Assembly (NCBI GenBank): GCA_015662935.1
Contig: DQTF01000068.1
Coordinates: forward strand, 1-12,624
Source: Crocinitomicaceae bacterium
Lineage (GTDB): Bacteria; Bacteroidota; Bacteroidia; Flavobacteriales_D; Crocinitomicaceae
Direction of reading: 5' to 3'
Length of the DNA: 12,624 bases
Part shown: positions 1 through 7,158 of the stretch, piece after piece
Numbering within the stretch: the stretch's first letter is position 1
How the letters are laid out: each line of letters begins with the position of its first letter
The notes under the pieces: model-generated
What the model was told of the DNA's origin: nothing
Databases searched by the model: none
Seen by the model: the letters and a program-made list of their open reading frames with translations, nothing else
Made by a program: the position numbers and the translations under genes

Positions 1-28
1 ATTAAATTCGCAATTCAAAACGAAACAC

Positions 29-931
29 ATGTCAATAGAGGTTAAAAACCTGTACAAATATTACGGAGAGCAGGCAGCGGTTAAGAATATCTCATTCTCG
101 GTGAAAAACGGAGAAATTGTTGGTTTCTTAGGTCCTAATGGAGCAGGAAAATCAACGACGATGAAGATACTTACCGGTTACATTTCTGCATCGGAAGGCG
201 AAGCACTGATTTGCGGGATGCCCGTTACCGTAGATACTTTGGAGACGAAGCAAGTCATTGGTTATCTTCCGGAGCACAACCCGTTGTATCTAGACATGTA
301 CGTAAAAGAATACCTCGCGTTTGTTGCGAAAATTTACAAAATGTCTGATGTCAAAGACCGTGTTTCTGATATGATTAAGAAAGTCGGATTGGAGGTTGAA
401 CAGAATAAAAAAATTGGTGCACTTTCAAAAGGTTATCGACAACGTGTGGGATTGGCGCAAGCAATTATTCACGACCCAAAAGTGTTGATTTTAGATGAAC
501 CAACTTCTGGATTAGACCCCAATCAACTCGTTGAAATACGAGAGCTAATCACAACGATTGGAAAAGAAAAAACGGTAATGCTTTCTACACACATCATGCA
601 AGAAGTAGAGGCGATTTGCGACCGCGTAGTGATTATCAATAAAGGGGAAATTGTTGCTGATGATAAAGCAAGCGTTATTGGATTAGACACAAAACTGCAA
701 ACAGTTTATGTTGAGTTTGATGGAAACGTTTCTAAATCGCAACTGAATAAAATATCGGCTGTTAGTAAGATTGAAAAAGTAAACGACGGTTGGTTATTGG
801 AATCGAAAGAAGATCTTGATTTGAGAAAAGTAATTGCACAATTTGCACAAGAAAACAACTTACTGACGTTGACATTAAAGAAAGAAGAAAAATCATTAGA
901 AGAAGTATTTAAGAATTTGACCCAACACTAG
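29..931 (+). CDS. gldA: Gliding-motility-type ABC transporter ATP-binding protein GldA
   Basis: This is an ABC ATPase of 300 residues, expected to act on the cytoplasmic side of the inner membrane with permease partners (GldF and GldG in Flavobacterium), none of which is in this window. Visible motifs are Walker A GPNGAGKST (35-43), the ABC signature, here LSKGY (132-136), Walker B VLILDEP (152-158), the D-loop GLD (161-163) and switch His188 in STH. The Q-loop position reads GYLPEHNPLY (78-87), with Glu where most ABC ATPases have Gln; this string is typical of GldA. The C-terminal part (about 220-300) is the accessory region of ABC-2 type ATPases. The ATG has no Shine-Dalgarno sequence, which is usual in Bacteroidota. 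The promoter would lie outside the window. In F. johnsoniae GldA is needed for gliding, but close homologues also occur in non-gliding species, so the ATPase family is certain and the gliding role is inferred. Confidence 0.9.
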   Translation: MSIEVKNLYKYYGEQAAVKNISFSVKNGEIVGFLGPNGAGKSTTMKILTGYISASEGEALICGMPVTVDTLETKQVIGYLPEHNPLYLDMYVKEYLAFVAKIYKMSDVKDRVSDMIKKVGLEVEQNKKIGALSKGYRQRVGLAQAIIHDPKVLILDEPTSGLDPNQLVEIRELITTIGKEKTVMLSTHIMQEVEAICDRVVIINKGEIVADDKASVIGLDTKLQTVYVEFDGNVSKSQLNKISAVSKIEKVNDGWLLESKEDLDLRKVIAQFAQENNLLTLTLKKEEKSLEEVFKNLTQH

Positions 932-965
932 ATATTGAATTGTATTAGTTAAGAACAAGAAATGA

Positions 966-1039
966 GATTTTAAGACTCCAAGATATTAAGACTACACTAA
1001 TTGCAGTCTTAATATCTTAAAGTCTTCTCTCTTAAAATC
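966..1039. repeat. Nested inverted repeat between gldA and tyrS
   Basis: The core is a perfect 14-bp inverted repeat: AAGATATTAAGACT (980-993) pairs with AGTCTTAATATCTT (1005-1018) around an 11-nt loop. Outside it GATTTTAAG (966-974) pairs with CTTAAAATC (1031-1039), and the motif TTAAGACT occurs twice on the left (970-977 and 986-993), so alternative pairings exist. In RNA this would form a long AU-rich hairpin filling most of the 116-base gap. It may end gldA transcription, or it may be a member of a dispersed intergenic repeat family. The right base lies only 8 nt before the tyrS ATG, so it would also sit in any tyrS leader. The pairing is seen directly; the function is inferred. Confidence 0.75.
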
Positions 1040-1047
1040 AGAATTAA

Positions 1048-2328
1048 ATGCCAAAGAATTTTATAGAAGAATTACAGTGGAGAGGAATGATCCACGACAT
1101 GATGCCTGGAACAGAAGAAGCACTTTTAAAGAACGTTTCTGCGGGATACATTGGTTTTGATCCAACTGCAGATTCTTTGCACATTGGTAGCTTGGTGCAA
1201 ATCATGACCTTAGTTCATTTTCAACGTGCTGGTCACAAGCCCTATGCATTAGTTGGTGGAGCAACTGGAATGGTTGGCGATCCTTCTGGAAAATCGCAAG
1301 AAAGAAACTTGCTCGATGCCGATACTTTAAACATGAATGTGGAAGGTGTTCGCAAGCAACTAGAACAGTTTTTAGACTTTGACTGCGGGGAGAATTCTGC
1401 AGAAATGGTCAATAATTACGATTGGTTCAAGGATATGTCCTTTTTGGATTTTATTCGAGACATTGGAAAGCATATTCCTGTCAATTATATGATGGCGAAA
1501 GATTCTGTAAAGTCTCGATTAGAAACGGGTATGTCTTTTACAGAATTTTCGTACCAATTAGTTCAAGGTTATGATTTTTACCATTTAAACAAAGAGAAGA
1601 ATTGCATCATACAGCTGGGCGGTTCTGACCAATGGGGGAATATTGTAACCGGAACAGAATTAATCAGAAGAAAAGGCGGTGGAGAGGCATATGCTGTAAC
1701 CACACCACTCATTAAAAAGGCAGACGGAACAAAATTCGGTAAGACAGAAGGTGGAAATGTATGGCTAGATGCTGAACGAACTTCTCCGTATGAATTCTAC
1801 CAATATTGGTTAAATGCTTCTGATGCAGATGCAGAAAATTACATCAAGATATTTACACTAAAAAGCAAAGGAGAAATCACACAGCTCATCTCGGAACACA
1901 ATGAAGTTCCTCATTTGAGAAGTTTGCAAAAAGCATTGGCAGAAGATATCACGATTCGTGTTCACGGAAAAGATGCTCTAAAAACGGCGATTGCTGCAAC
2001 TAAAATTCTCTTTGGAAAATCAACCTCTGAAGATTTAAAAGCACTTTCTGAAAAAGACTTTTTTACCATTTTTGAAGGCGTTCCACAAGCAACCGTTTCG
2101 AGAGAAGATGTCAAAAACGGATTGGGAATCATCGATGCACTTTCTGCAAAAACCGGATTTTTAAAATCAAACGGAGAAGCAAGACGCGAATTAAAAGGGA
2201 ATGCTATTTCTGTAAATAAAGAGAAGGTTAATGACCAATTTATGGTAACGGAAGATGTGCTGATTAATGGGAAGTATGCGTTATTAGGAAAAGGGAAAAA
2301 GAACAATTATATTTTGGTTGTAGATTAG
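1048..2328 (+). CDS. tyrS: Tyrosyl-tRNA synthetase
   Basis: This class I aminoacyl-tRNA synthetase joins tyrosine to tRNA-Tyr in the cytoplasm using ATP. At 426 residues it has the normal length of the bacterial TyrRS family. The HIGH-type motif is HIGS (45-48) within FDPTADSLHIGS. Tyrosine-pocket motifs YQLVQGYDF (169-177) and GGSDQWGN (191-198) are present. The KMSKS loop is KFGKT (229-233), the usual bacterial TyrRS form. The C-terminal stretch from about 360 to 420, containing EARRELKGNAISVN, is the S4 RNA-binding domain. The ATG at 1048 gives the expected N-terminus. No ribosome binding site is visible, and the gene follows the inverted repeat at 966-1039 closely. It appears intact, and identification is secure. 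Confidence 0.97.
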   Translation: MPKNFIEELQWRGMIHDMMPGTEEALLKNVSAGYIGFDPTADSLHIGSLVQIMTLVHFQRAGHKPYALVGGATGMVGDPSGKSQERNLLDADTLNMNVEGVRKQLEQFLDFDCGENSAEMVNNYDWFKDMSFLDFIRDIGKHIPVNYMMAKDSVKSRLETGMSFTEFSYQLVQGYDFYHLNKEKNCIIQLGGSDQWGNIVTGTELIRRKGGGEAYAVTTPLIKKADGTKFGKTEGGNVWLDAERTSPYEFYQYWLNASDADAENYIKIFTLKSKGEITQLISEHNEVPHLRSLQKALAEDITIRVHGKDALKTAIAATKILFGKSTSEDLKALSEKDFFTIFEGVPQATVSREDVKNGLGIIDALSAKTGFLKSNGEARRELKGNAISVNKEKVNDQFMVTEDVLINGKYALLGKGKKNNYILVVD

Positions 2329-2375
2329 ACGTGCTGTGTTGTTGAATGCGAAAAATCAAGCTTATTATTTGATAT

Positions 2376-2410
2376 GCCCTTTGGGCTTTAGACACGCTAT
2401 GCTCTTAGAC
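2376..2410. repeat. Short hairpin and TTAGAC direct repeats downstream of tyrS
   Basis: A small GC hairpin, GCCC-TTT-GGGC (2376-2386), lies 48 bases after the tyrS stop and is followed by TTTAGAC. It could be a weak terminator. TTAGAC then occurs twice (2388-2393 and 2405-2410) around ACGCTATGCTC. The string TTAGACAC at 2388-2395 also appears, inverted, at the edge of the mini-element near 10133-10167, which suggests related intergenic repeats. The rest of the 208-base gap up to 2536 holds no gene that I can support. Confidence 0.4.
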
Positions 2411-2465
2411 TAGATTTAGCTTCTTGGAATCAAATTATTGTTCATGTTGACGAAAAAAAGGGGAA

Positions 2466-2489
2466 CATAATAGTTTAGAAATTATTATG
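2466..2489. repeat. Small AT-rich palindrome between tyrS and the membrane-protein gene
   Basis: CATAATA (2466-2472) pairs with TATTATG (2483-2489), and the inner bases continue the pairing with one G:U, giving an almost continuous palindrome. It lies 48 bases beyond the 3' end of the minus-strand gene at 2537-2872, so it may help end that transcript. The region is AT-rich, so chance is a real alternative. Confidence 0.3.
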
Positions 2490-2536
2490 ATGAAATCATT
2501 TGTTCAGGCTCTGTACTATCATTTTTATTTCATTAC

Positions 2537-2872
2537 TCAGCCTTTTACAGCAATATTTCTTAACAGAAGTTGACCAGTAGATATAATCAGTACAACTTCT
2601 ATTACAAACCACATAAATGGTCTGTCATTTAATGAAAATGAGAATGGATTTTCAATTATTAAAGGAACTCCTATTACTAAAAAAAATAAAGGAATAAGTA
2701 TGCGAATAGTATTTGTGTTAAGTACAGTAACTGTTTCTTTTTTACTACTCGAAACCGATATTGAAATATTTCCTATGAAATCTCTTCTTCTGAGTAGTGT
2801 TATTGGATCTAACTTATAATAGAATAATTCATTATCAGGATAGGCGTGTTTGAACATACCGAATTGTTTCAT
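2537..2872 (-). CDS. Small two-helix membrane protein, possibly 5'-truncated
   Basis: I do not recognise this 111-residue protein. A polar N-terminal part (1-55) with an RRR cluster at 28-30 is followed by two hydrophobic segments, about 56-73 (ILIPLFFLVIGVPLII) and 86-104 (MWFVIEVVLIISTG), joined by a short polar loop. It is probably an inner-membrane protein. The start is doubtful. The same frame stays open for 23 codons upstream of the ATG, to a stop at 2942-2944, and encodes protein-like sequence (SGSGITSEQYILYQINEK) with no ATG, GTG or TTG. Either translation begins at the ATG, or this is the C-terminal remnant of a longer gene that lost its 5' end, or an unusual start is used. It lies downstream of the DUF6150 gene on the same strand, about 120 bases from that stop codon. 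Confidence 0.5.
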   Translation of the reverse strand: MKQFGMFKHAYPDNELFYYKLDPITLLRRRDFIGNISISVSSSKKETVTVLNTNTIRILIPLFFLVIGVPLIIENPFSFSLNDRPFMWFVIEVVLIISTGQLLLRNIAVKG

Positions 2873-2992
2873 CTTTTCATTGATCTGGTAGAGGATATAT
2901 TGTTCTGAAGTAATTCCTGAACCACTCTGAATGATGTATGATCAACCTAGTATTTTTATTTCAAAAACACTAATCCCAATCCCGAAAGAAAA

Positions 2993-3328
2993 CTAATACA
3001 TCACATGCTTCTTGCTACTCTCTCTCCAACTAGCATCATATTTACTACTAGAGAAATAAATGATTAAATCTGCGTCGTATTTACTACTTACAAAGTAAAT
3101 TTTCTTATCAGCATCGTATTTACTATCCGTAAAATACCATAATCCTTTATTGTCGTCCGCATCATATTTAGAAGAACACTTATAAACGATTAAATCTGCA
3201 TCGTATTTACTACTCGCAACATAAACCTTTACATCAGCATCATATTTACTTTCTGTTGAATAAACTTTCTGTGAAAAGGATGCGCTAACAAGTATACTCA
3301 CAATAGCTGTTAAAATAAATTTCTTCAT
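2993..3328 (-). CDS. Secreted DUF6150 (SKYDAD-repeat) protein
   Basis: This 111-residue protein has a signal peptide (Lys2-Lys3, then a hydrophobic stretch 4-16, with likely cleavage near Ser19/Gln20) and a mature part made almost entirely of short tandem repeats. Six copies of SKYDAD (the last is SKYDAS) start at residues 27, 40, 53, 69, 82 and 95. The period is 13 residues, except for a 16-residue third unit that inserts DNKGLW. Each motif is followed by a short alternating hydrophobic strand such as LIVYK or KIYFV. This is the hallmark of the DUF6150 family, common in Bacteroidota, with no known function. It is probably exported to the periplasm or cell surface. From memory, unchecked here, the family is also called Septknot because of a predicted 7_1 knotted fold. 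The gene is divergent from the methyltransferase at 3478, with 149 bases between them. Confidence 0.85.
   Translation of the reverse strand: MKKFILTAIVSILVSASFSQKVYSTESKYDADVKVYVASSKYDADLIVYKCSSKYDADDNKGLWYFTDSKYDADKKIYFVSSKYDADLIIYFSSSKYDASWRESSKKHVMY
3029..3250 (-). repeat. Tandem 39-bp coding repeats (SKYDAD units)
   Basis: This is the DNA behind the six SKYDAD units of the DUF6150 gene. Four of the five intervals are 39 bp and one is 48 bp. On the plus strand each unit shows a variant of GCATCGTATTTACTA. Synonymous changes between copies (GCATCG, GCGTCG, GCATCA) show that the array has diverged and is held by protein-level selection, not recently amplified. Confidence 0.8.
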
Positions 3329-3477
3329 TTTCTTTATTTAAAGCCCTAAAATACGTTTTTTTTCAAGTAAAAAATAAATCTCCTACCCTACAAAAAACGG
3401 AAAATTTCAGTTAACTATCAATTATCGTTTTTTTACTGTAGAAAGTCTTTGATAATTTATTATCTTCATCCTCGATT

Positions 3478-4353
3478 TTGAACACACCTAACATTCATAC
3501 AAACTGCATCATTTGTAATTCTTCAGAAATTGAAGAAATGCATGCTTATCAGAAACATCAACTTGTTAAATGCAAAGAATGCTCTTTTGTGTTTATGAAA
3601 AGAATTCCTACGAGGACAGATCTCATTGATTTTTATCAAAATGACTACAGTAGAACAGAGTTTTTCTCCTCCATTACCATCACTCGATACAATGAGCTTT
3701 TAGATAATTTTGAGAAATATCGTAAAACCAATAAGATATTAGATGTTGGTGCTGGAAATGGTTTTTTCTTAGAAATTGCAAAAGCGAGAGGTTGGGATGT
3801 GTATGGAACGGAACTGACCGAGCAAGCAGTAGGCGTTTGTTCTTCTAAAGGCATTTCAATGAAACAAGGTTGCCTTGATGAAATTAATTTTGAAGAAGAA
3901 TCATTCGATGTTATCACTAGCTTTGAGGTTATTGAACACATCAACAATCCAAAGACTATCGTTGCAGAAATGTATCGCATTCTCCGAAAAGGTGGAAAAT
4001 GCTACATTACTACGCCAAATTTCAACTCCTTATTAAGGTACCGATTAAAAGAGAATTACGATGTGATTGAATACCCAAATCATTTAGGCTATTTCACAAA
4101 AAAAACGCTGAATAAACTCTTTTCCGAAGAAGGATTCTCGATTAAGCACATAAAATCAACTGGTATCAGCCTAACTCGAATAAGAACGAGCAAAGGAAGT
4201 AATCAAGAATATGTTTCTGAAACATCTGATGATGAGATGATACGCCATCGAATTGAAAGAAGCAAGACACTCCGATATGGAAAAAAATTCGCTAATTGGT
4301 GGTTAAATTTATTCGGTGTTGGTGATAGCTTGAAAGGAACTTTTCTTAAGTAA
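3478..4353 (+). CDS. Zinc-ribbon class I SAM-dependent methyltransferase
   Basis: The 291-residue protein has an N-terminal four-cysteine zinc-binding element, Cys10-X2-Cys13 and Cys32-X2-Cys35, followed by a class I SAM methyltransferase fold. SAM motif I is ILDVGAGNG (87-95), and the post-motif region reads FDVITSFEVIEHINNP, as in the Methyltransf_23 type found in sugar and polysaccharide loci. The substrate is unknown; nearby glycosyltransferases suggest a glycan or sugar nucleotide. The start is TTG. An in-frame TAG lies at 3439-3441, no ATG lies between it and the TTG, and the first internal ATG (residue 21) would remove Cys10 and Cys13. The gene runs convergently toward the TylF-like gene, so they are not in one operon. 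Its promoter would lie in the 149-base AT-rich gap shared with the DUF6150 gene, where I see no clear box. Confidence 0.85.
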   Translation: MNTPNIHTNCIICNSSEIEEMHAYQKHQLVKCKECSFVFMKRIPTRTDLIDFYQNDYSRTEFFSSITITRYNELLDNFEKYRKTNKILDVGAGNGFFLEIAKARGWDVYGTELTEQAVGVCSSKGISMKQGCLDEINFEEESFDVITSFEVIEHINNPKTIVAEMYRILRKGGKCYITTPNFNSLLRYRLKENYDVIEYPNHLGYFTKKTLNKLFSEEGFSIKHIKSTGISLTRIRTSKGSNQEYVSETSDDEMIRHRIERSKTLRYGKKFANWWLNLFGVGDSLKGTFLK

Positions 4354-4371
4354 GTTTTTTAACAGAATTAA

Positions 4372-4395
4372 CATTACATTCTCTCTTCTGTAATG
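4372..4395. terminator. Hairpin between convergent methyltransferase genes
   Basis: CATTACA (4372-4378) pairs with TGTAATG (4389-4395) around a 10-nt pyrimidine-rich loop. It sits in the 53-base gap between two genes pointing at each other, with T-rich sequence to its left (TTTTTT at 4365-4370). This is the expected place for a bidirectional terminator. The stem is short and AT-rich, so the strength is uncertain. Confidence 0.5.
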
Positions 4396-4406
4396 AGGTA
4401 AATTCT

Positions 4407-5162
4407 CTATGAATTTTTGATAATCATCGCACTCCCCTGCCAATCTGGAATTTCAATTAGTGATTCTGGAATTGTGCTCATAAACTCATGAATTGCTTTT
4501 GGAATACCATCCCAGTTGTGATTATAGTCATGAATAATAATTACTCCTCCCTTTGATAATCTCGGATAGAAAAACTTTAACGCATCAATGGTTGGCGCGT
4601 ATAAATCTGCATCGACATTTACAAAAGCAAAGGTTTCATTTTCTAACCCTTTTGAGGTTGCTGGAAAAAATCCAGACTTAAAGATTAACTGCTCATTTCC
4701 CTTTATGTATTTTTTAACTTCTTCCAAACTAGTATCCGCAAACATATCGGTTTCAAAACGCTCATCAGTTTGTGTTTCGTGTTCTAAGTCTTTGTCTGAA
4801 AAGCCTTCAAAAGTATCAAACAAGTAAATTTTCCTGCTTGGATCCATGAAGTGAATTGCTTTAGCCGTCTCTCCTTTATGAACTCCCAATTCTGCAAAGG
4901 CTCCTTTTATTTTGTTCTTTTTTAGTTGTTCTATTTGAAACCAGAAATTGTAAAACCGAACCTTATCTCTATACTTCTGTTCAATTTTAATCAACTCCTT
5001 GGACAAAGTTCTCTCTTTAATTGCTGTTTCCCAAGCGTAAGGTTTACTAATTTTATGCGACCAGAAAGATTGCAAGTACTGAAACACCAAAAATAACAAC
5101 ACTAGAATGACAACTAGATTTGCCGCCTCATAAAGGTCAATAAGTAGAATATAAAAGCTCAT
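4407..5162 (-). CDS. TylF/MycF-like SAM methyltransferase with N-terminal membrane anchor
   Basis: This 251-residue protein resembles the TylF (macrocin O-methyltransferase) family, which methylates sugar hydroxyls in a metal-dependent way. Visible motifs are the SAM site FAELGVHKGE (89-98), LFDTFEGF (114-121), the acidic VDADLY (183-188) and a HDYNHNWDGIPKAI stretch (211-224). The acidic residues D184, D186 and D212 are plausible metal or catalytic sites by family analogy. Unusually, the protein begins with a hydrophobic helix (about 12-30, ANLVVILVLLFLVF) and then a charged linker (40-65), so it is probably anchored in the inner membrane with the catalytic domain facing the cytoplasm. It is divergent from asnB, with 79 bases between them. 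The ATG is the natural start and includes the anchor. The substrate may be a lipid-linked sugar, but this is only inferred from context. Confidence 0.8.
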   Translation of the reverse strand: MSFYILLIDLYEAANLVVILVLLFLVFQYLQSFWSHKISKPYAWETAIKERTLSKELIKIEQKYRDKVRFYNFWFQIEQLKKNKIKGAFAELGVHKGETAKAIHFMDPSRKIYLFDTFEGFSDKDLEHETQTDERFETDMFADTSLEEVKKYIKGNEQLIFKSGFFPATSKGLENETFAFVNVDADLYAPTIDALKFFYPRLSKGGVIIIHDYNHNWDGIPKAIHEFMSTIPESLIEIPDWQGSAMIIKNS

Positions 5163-5196
5163 TAAATCTAACTTTAGATGAAATAAAAATAGAGCT

Positions 5197-5204
5197 TAAA
5201 TATA
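5197..5204 (-). promoter_or_regulatory. Possible -7 box for the TylF-like gene
   Basis: Read on the minus strand this is TATATTTA, matching 7 of 8 positions of the Bacteroidota -7 consensus TAnnTTTG. It lies about 35 bases upstream of the minus-strand ATG. I see no convincing -33 TTG, and the gap is very AT-rich, so chance is likely enough to keep confidence low. Confidence 0.25.
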
Positions 5205-5241
5205 ATGAAAAGAATACTATTTTTTATGTTATTTTTACCCC

Positions 5242-7158
5242 ATGTGTGGAATTTCTGGATATATCGACTTTAACAAAACTTCAACAAGAGAGAACCTCGT
5301 TAATATGACAGACATTCTTTCTCACCGAGGACCGGATGGAGCAGATTATGAAGTATTTCAGCAAGAAAAAGCAATTGTAGGACTAGGGCATCGTCGATTA
5401 TCAATCATTGACTTATCAGAGAATGCTAAGCAGCCAATGCACTATAATAATCTAGTTCTCTGCTTCAATGGAGAAATCTATAATTACGAAGAGATTAAAG
5501 CTGACTTGAGTAAGTTAGGTCATTCTTTCTCTATGAACTCTGATTCAGAAATGATTCTGCATGCCTACGAAGAATGGGGAGAAAAATGCATCGATCGGTT
5601 TATTGGAATGTTTGCATTCACCATTTTTAACGAAGTAGAGAATACGGTGTTTTGTGTGCGTGACAGAACAGGAGTGAAACCTTTTTTCTATTACTTGAAA
5701 GATGGATTGTTCTTGTTTTCTTCAGAATTAAAATCCTTTCACGAGCATCCAAAATTCTCCAAAGAAATTGACATCGACGCGGTTGCTTCTTACATGCAAT
5801 ATGGAAATGTACCAACCCCTCATTGTATCTTTCAACATTGCAAAAAAATAAATGCAGGACATTACTTTACCATTGACTTAAACAATGCTCCAAAGAATAT
5901 TAAAGACATCCAACAAGACCAATATTGGAATGTGTACGATTTCTACAATGCTCCAAAATTAGATTTGAATTACAACGAAGCTAAGGTTCAAACGGAAGAA
6001 TTATTGCAATCTGCCTTCAATTATAGAATGGTAGCGGATGTTCCCGTTGGTGTATTCTTAAGTGGAGGTTATGATTCTGCTTGTGTAACGGCTCTTTTGC
6101 AGAAAAATAGAACAGAGAAATTAAAAACATTTACCATCGGTGTTCCTGATATAGGTCTCAACGAAGCACCTTATGCAAAAGACGTTGCCAATCATCTAGG
6201 AACGGATCATACAGAAATCAATTGCACCGAAAAGGAAGCCATTGACATGATTCCCGATTTGCCCTTCTTCTTTGACGAGCCTTTTGCAGATTCTAGTGCT
6301 ATTCCGACAACTCTAGTCAGTAAAATGGCACGTGAAAAAGTAACGGTCGCATTAAGTGCAGATGGTGGTGATGAAATTTTCGCAGGGTACAATCGCTACG
6401 ATTACATGATGCGCTACGGAAAGAGATTAAATGCTATTCCCAGTTTTGCAAGAAAATCAATGGTAGGGATTATGAAGAAGGTTTCTTCTGAAAAAATTCC
6501 GTTGCTCAAGAACAAATACAATTTTCATAATCGTTATGAGAAAATGAAAAATGTACTGTATAACCCTTCTAATGAGAATATTATGCTGAGTTTAAGTCAG
6601 CAATTTACCAATTATCAAATGAAAGAATTCATGGCGAGTGATTTCACAGAATTGCCTACAAGTTACCTGAGCAAAGAATTGAAAAGTTCCTACTCTCCCC
6701 TTTCATACATGCAAGCAATCGATTATCAAACCTACTTATTGGATGATATTCTGCAGAAAGTGGACCGCGCAACAATGACACATAGCCTAGAAGGAAGAGA
6801 GCCATTCTTAGATCATAGAATCATCGAGTTTGCAGCGAAATTACCCAATGACTTTAAATATCACGAAGGCGTAAAAAAGAGAATTATTAGGGATATTGTC
6901 CATCAATACGTCCCGAAAGAAATGATGGATAGACCCAAGATGGGCTTTGCTATTCCAATCGCGAATTGGCTCAACAATGAGTTAAAAGACTTGGTAGAAG
7001 AATACATTTCTGAATCAAAAATTAAAGACCAAGGTATTTTTAATTGGGAATACATTGAGAAAATTAAGACTGCGTTTTTTAATGGGAAGAAAGAATACGA
7101 CACAAAGATTTGGTATGTGTTGATGTTTCAAATGTGGTACGAACGCTGGTGTAAGTAA
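5242..7158 (+). CDS. asnB: Asparagine synthase (glutamine-hydrolysing)-type amidotransferase
   Basis: This is a two-domain enzyme of 638 residues. The N-terminal class II glutamine amidotransferase domain (about 2-200) has the nucleophile Cys2 after the initiator Met, Arg51 in GHRRLSIID, FNGEIYNY (75-82) and SDSE (100-103). The synthetase domain has the ATP pyrophosphatase loop SGGYDS (274-279), FDEPFAD (344-350), LSADGGDE (371-378) and the LEGREPFLDH motif. Ammonia from glutamine would be passed to an adenylated carboxylate. The start is fixed by the need for Cys at position 2. The family makes asparagine, but long versions in polysaccharide clusters are thought to amidate sugar acids; the glycosyltransferases downstream favour such a role without proving it. 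The stop codon overlaps the large palindrome at 7157-7224. A TATTTTTA box at 5230-5237 would imply an almost leaderless mRNA. Confidence 0.92.
   Translation: MCGISGYIDFNKTSTRENLVNMTDILSHRGPDGADYEVFQQEKAIVGLGHRRLSIIDLSENAKQPMHYNNLVLCFNGEIYNYEEIKADLSKLGHSFSMNSDSEMILHAYEEWGEKCIDRFIGMFAFTIFNEVENTVFCVRDRTGVKPFFYYLKDGLFLFSSELKSFHEHPKFSKEIDIDAVASYMQYGNVPTPHCIFQHCKKINAGHYFTIDLNNAPKNIKDIQQDQYWNVYDFYNAPKLDLNYNEAKVQTEELLQSAFNYRMVADVPVGVFLSGGYDSACVTALLQKNRTEKLKTFTIGVPDIGLNEAPYAKDVANHLGTDHTEINCTEKEAIDMIPDLPFFFDEPFADSSAIPTTLVSKMAREKVTVALSADGGDEIFAGYNRYDYMMRYGKRLNAIPSFARKSMVGIMKKVSSEKIPLLKNKYNFHNRYEKMKNVLYNPSNENIMLSLSQQFTNYQMKEFMASDFTELPTSYLSKELKSSYSPLSYMQAIDYQTYLLDDILQKVDRATMTHSLEGREPFLDHRIIEFAAKLPNDFKYHEGVKKRIIRDIVHQYVPKEMMDRPKMGFAIPIANWLNNELKDLVEEYISESKIKDQGIFNWEYIEKIKTAFFNGKKEYDTKIWYVLMFQMWYERWCK

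Noticed and set aside
932..1047. A T-box riboswitch in front of tyrS
   Set aside because: The region is short, lacks the T-box sequence and specifier-loop layout, and T-boxes are characteristic of Firmicutes. Only a simple nested inverted repeat is visible.
1962..2306. A 114-codon minus-strand open frame inside tyrS
   Set aside because: It is antisense to the conserved S4-domain end of TyrRS, rich in Phe, Ser and Pro as expected for the complement of AT-rich coding DNA, and has no independent support.
3029..3250. Regularly spaced repeats of about 39 bp resembling a small CRISPR array
   Set aside because: The repeats are in frame, encode SKYDAD units of a recognised protein family and vary synonymously; the sequence between them also encodes strands and is not spacer-like.
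3439..3477. A TATCTTCA (3461-3468) promoter box with TTTG at 3448-3451 for the zinc-ribbon methyltransferase
   Set aside because: It matches only 6 of 8 positions of TAnnTTTG, and the TTTG lies about 10 bases upstream instead of about 20, so the pairing is not convincing in such AT-rich sequence.
4588..4827. A 79-codon plus-strand open frame inside the TylF-like gene
   Set aside because: It is fully antisense to a recognisable methyltransferase domain and has no motif or plausible start signal.
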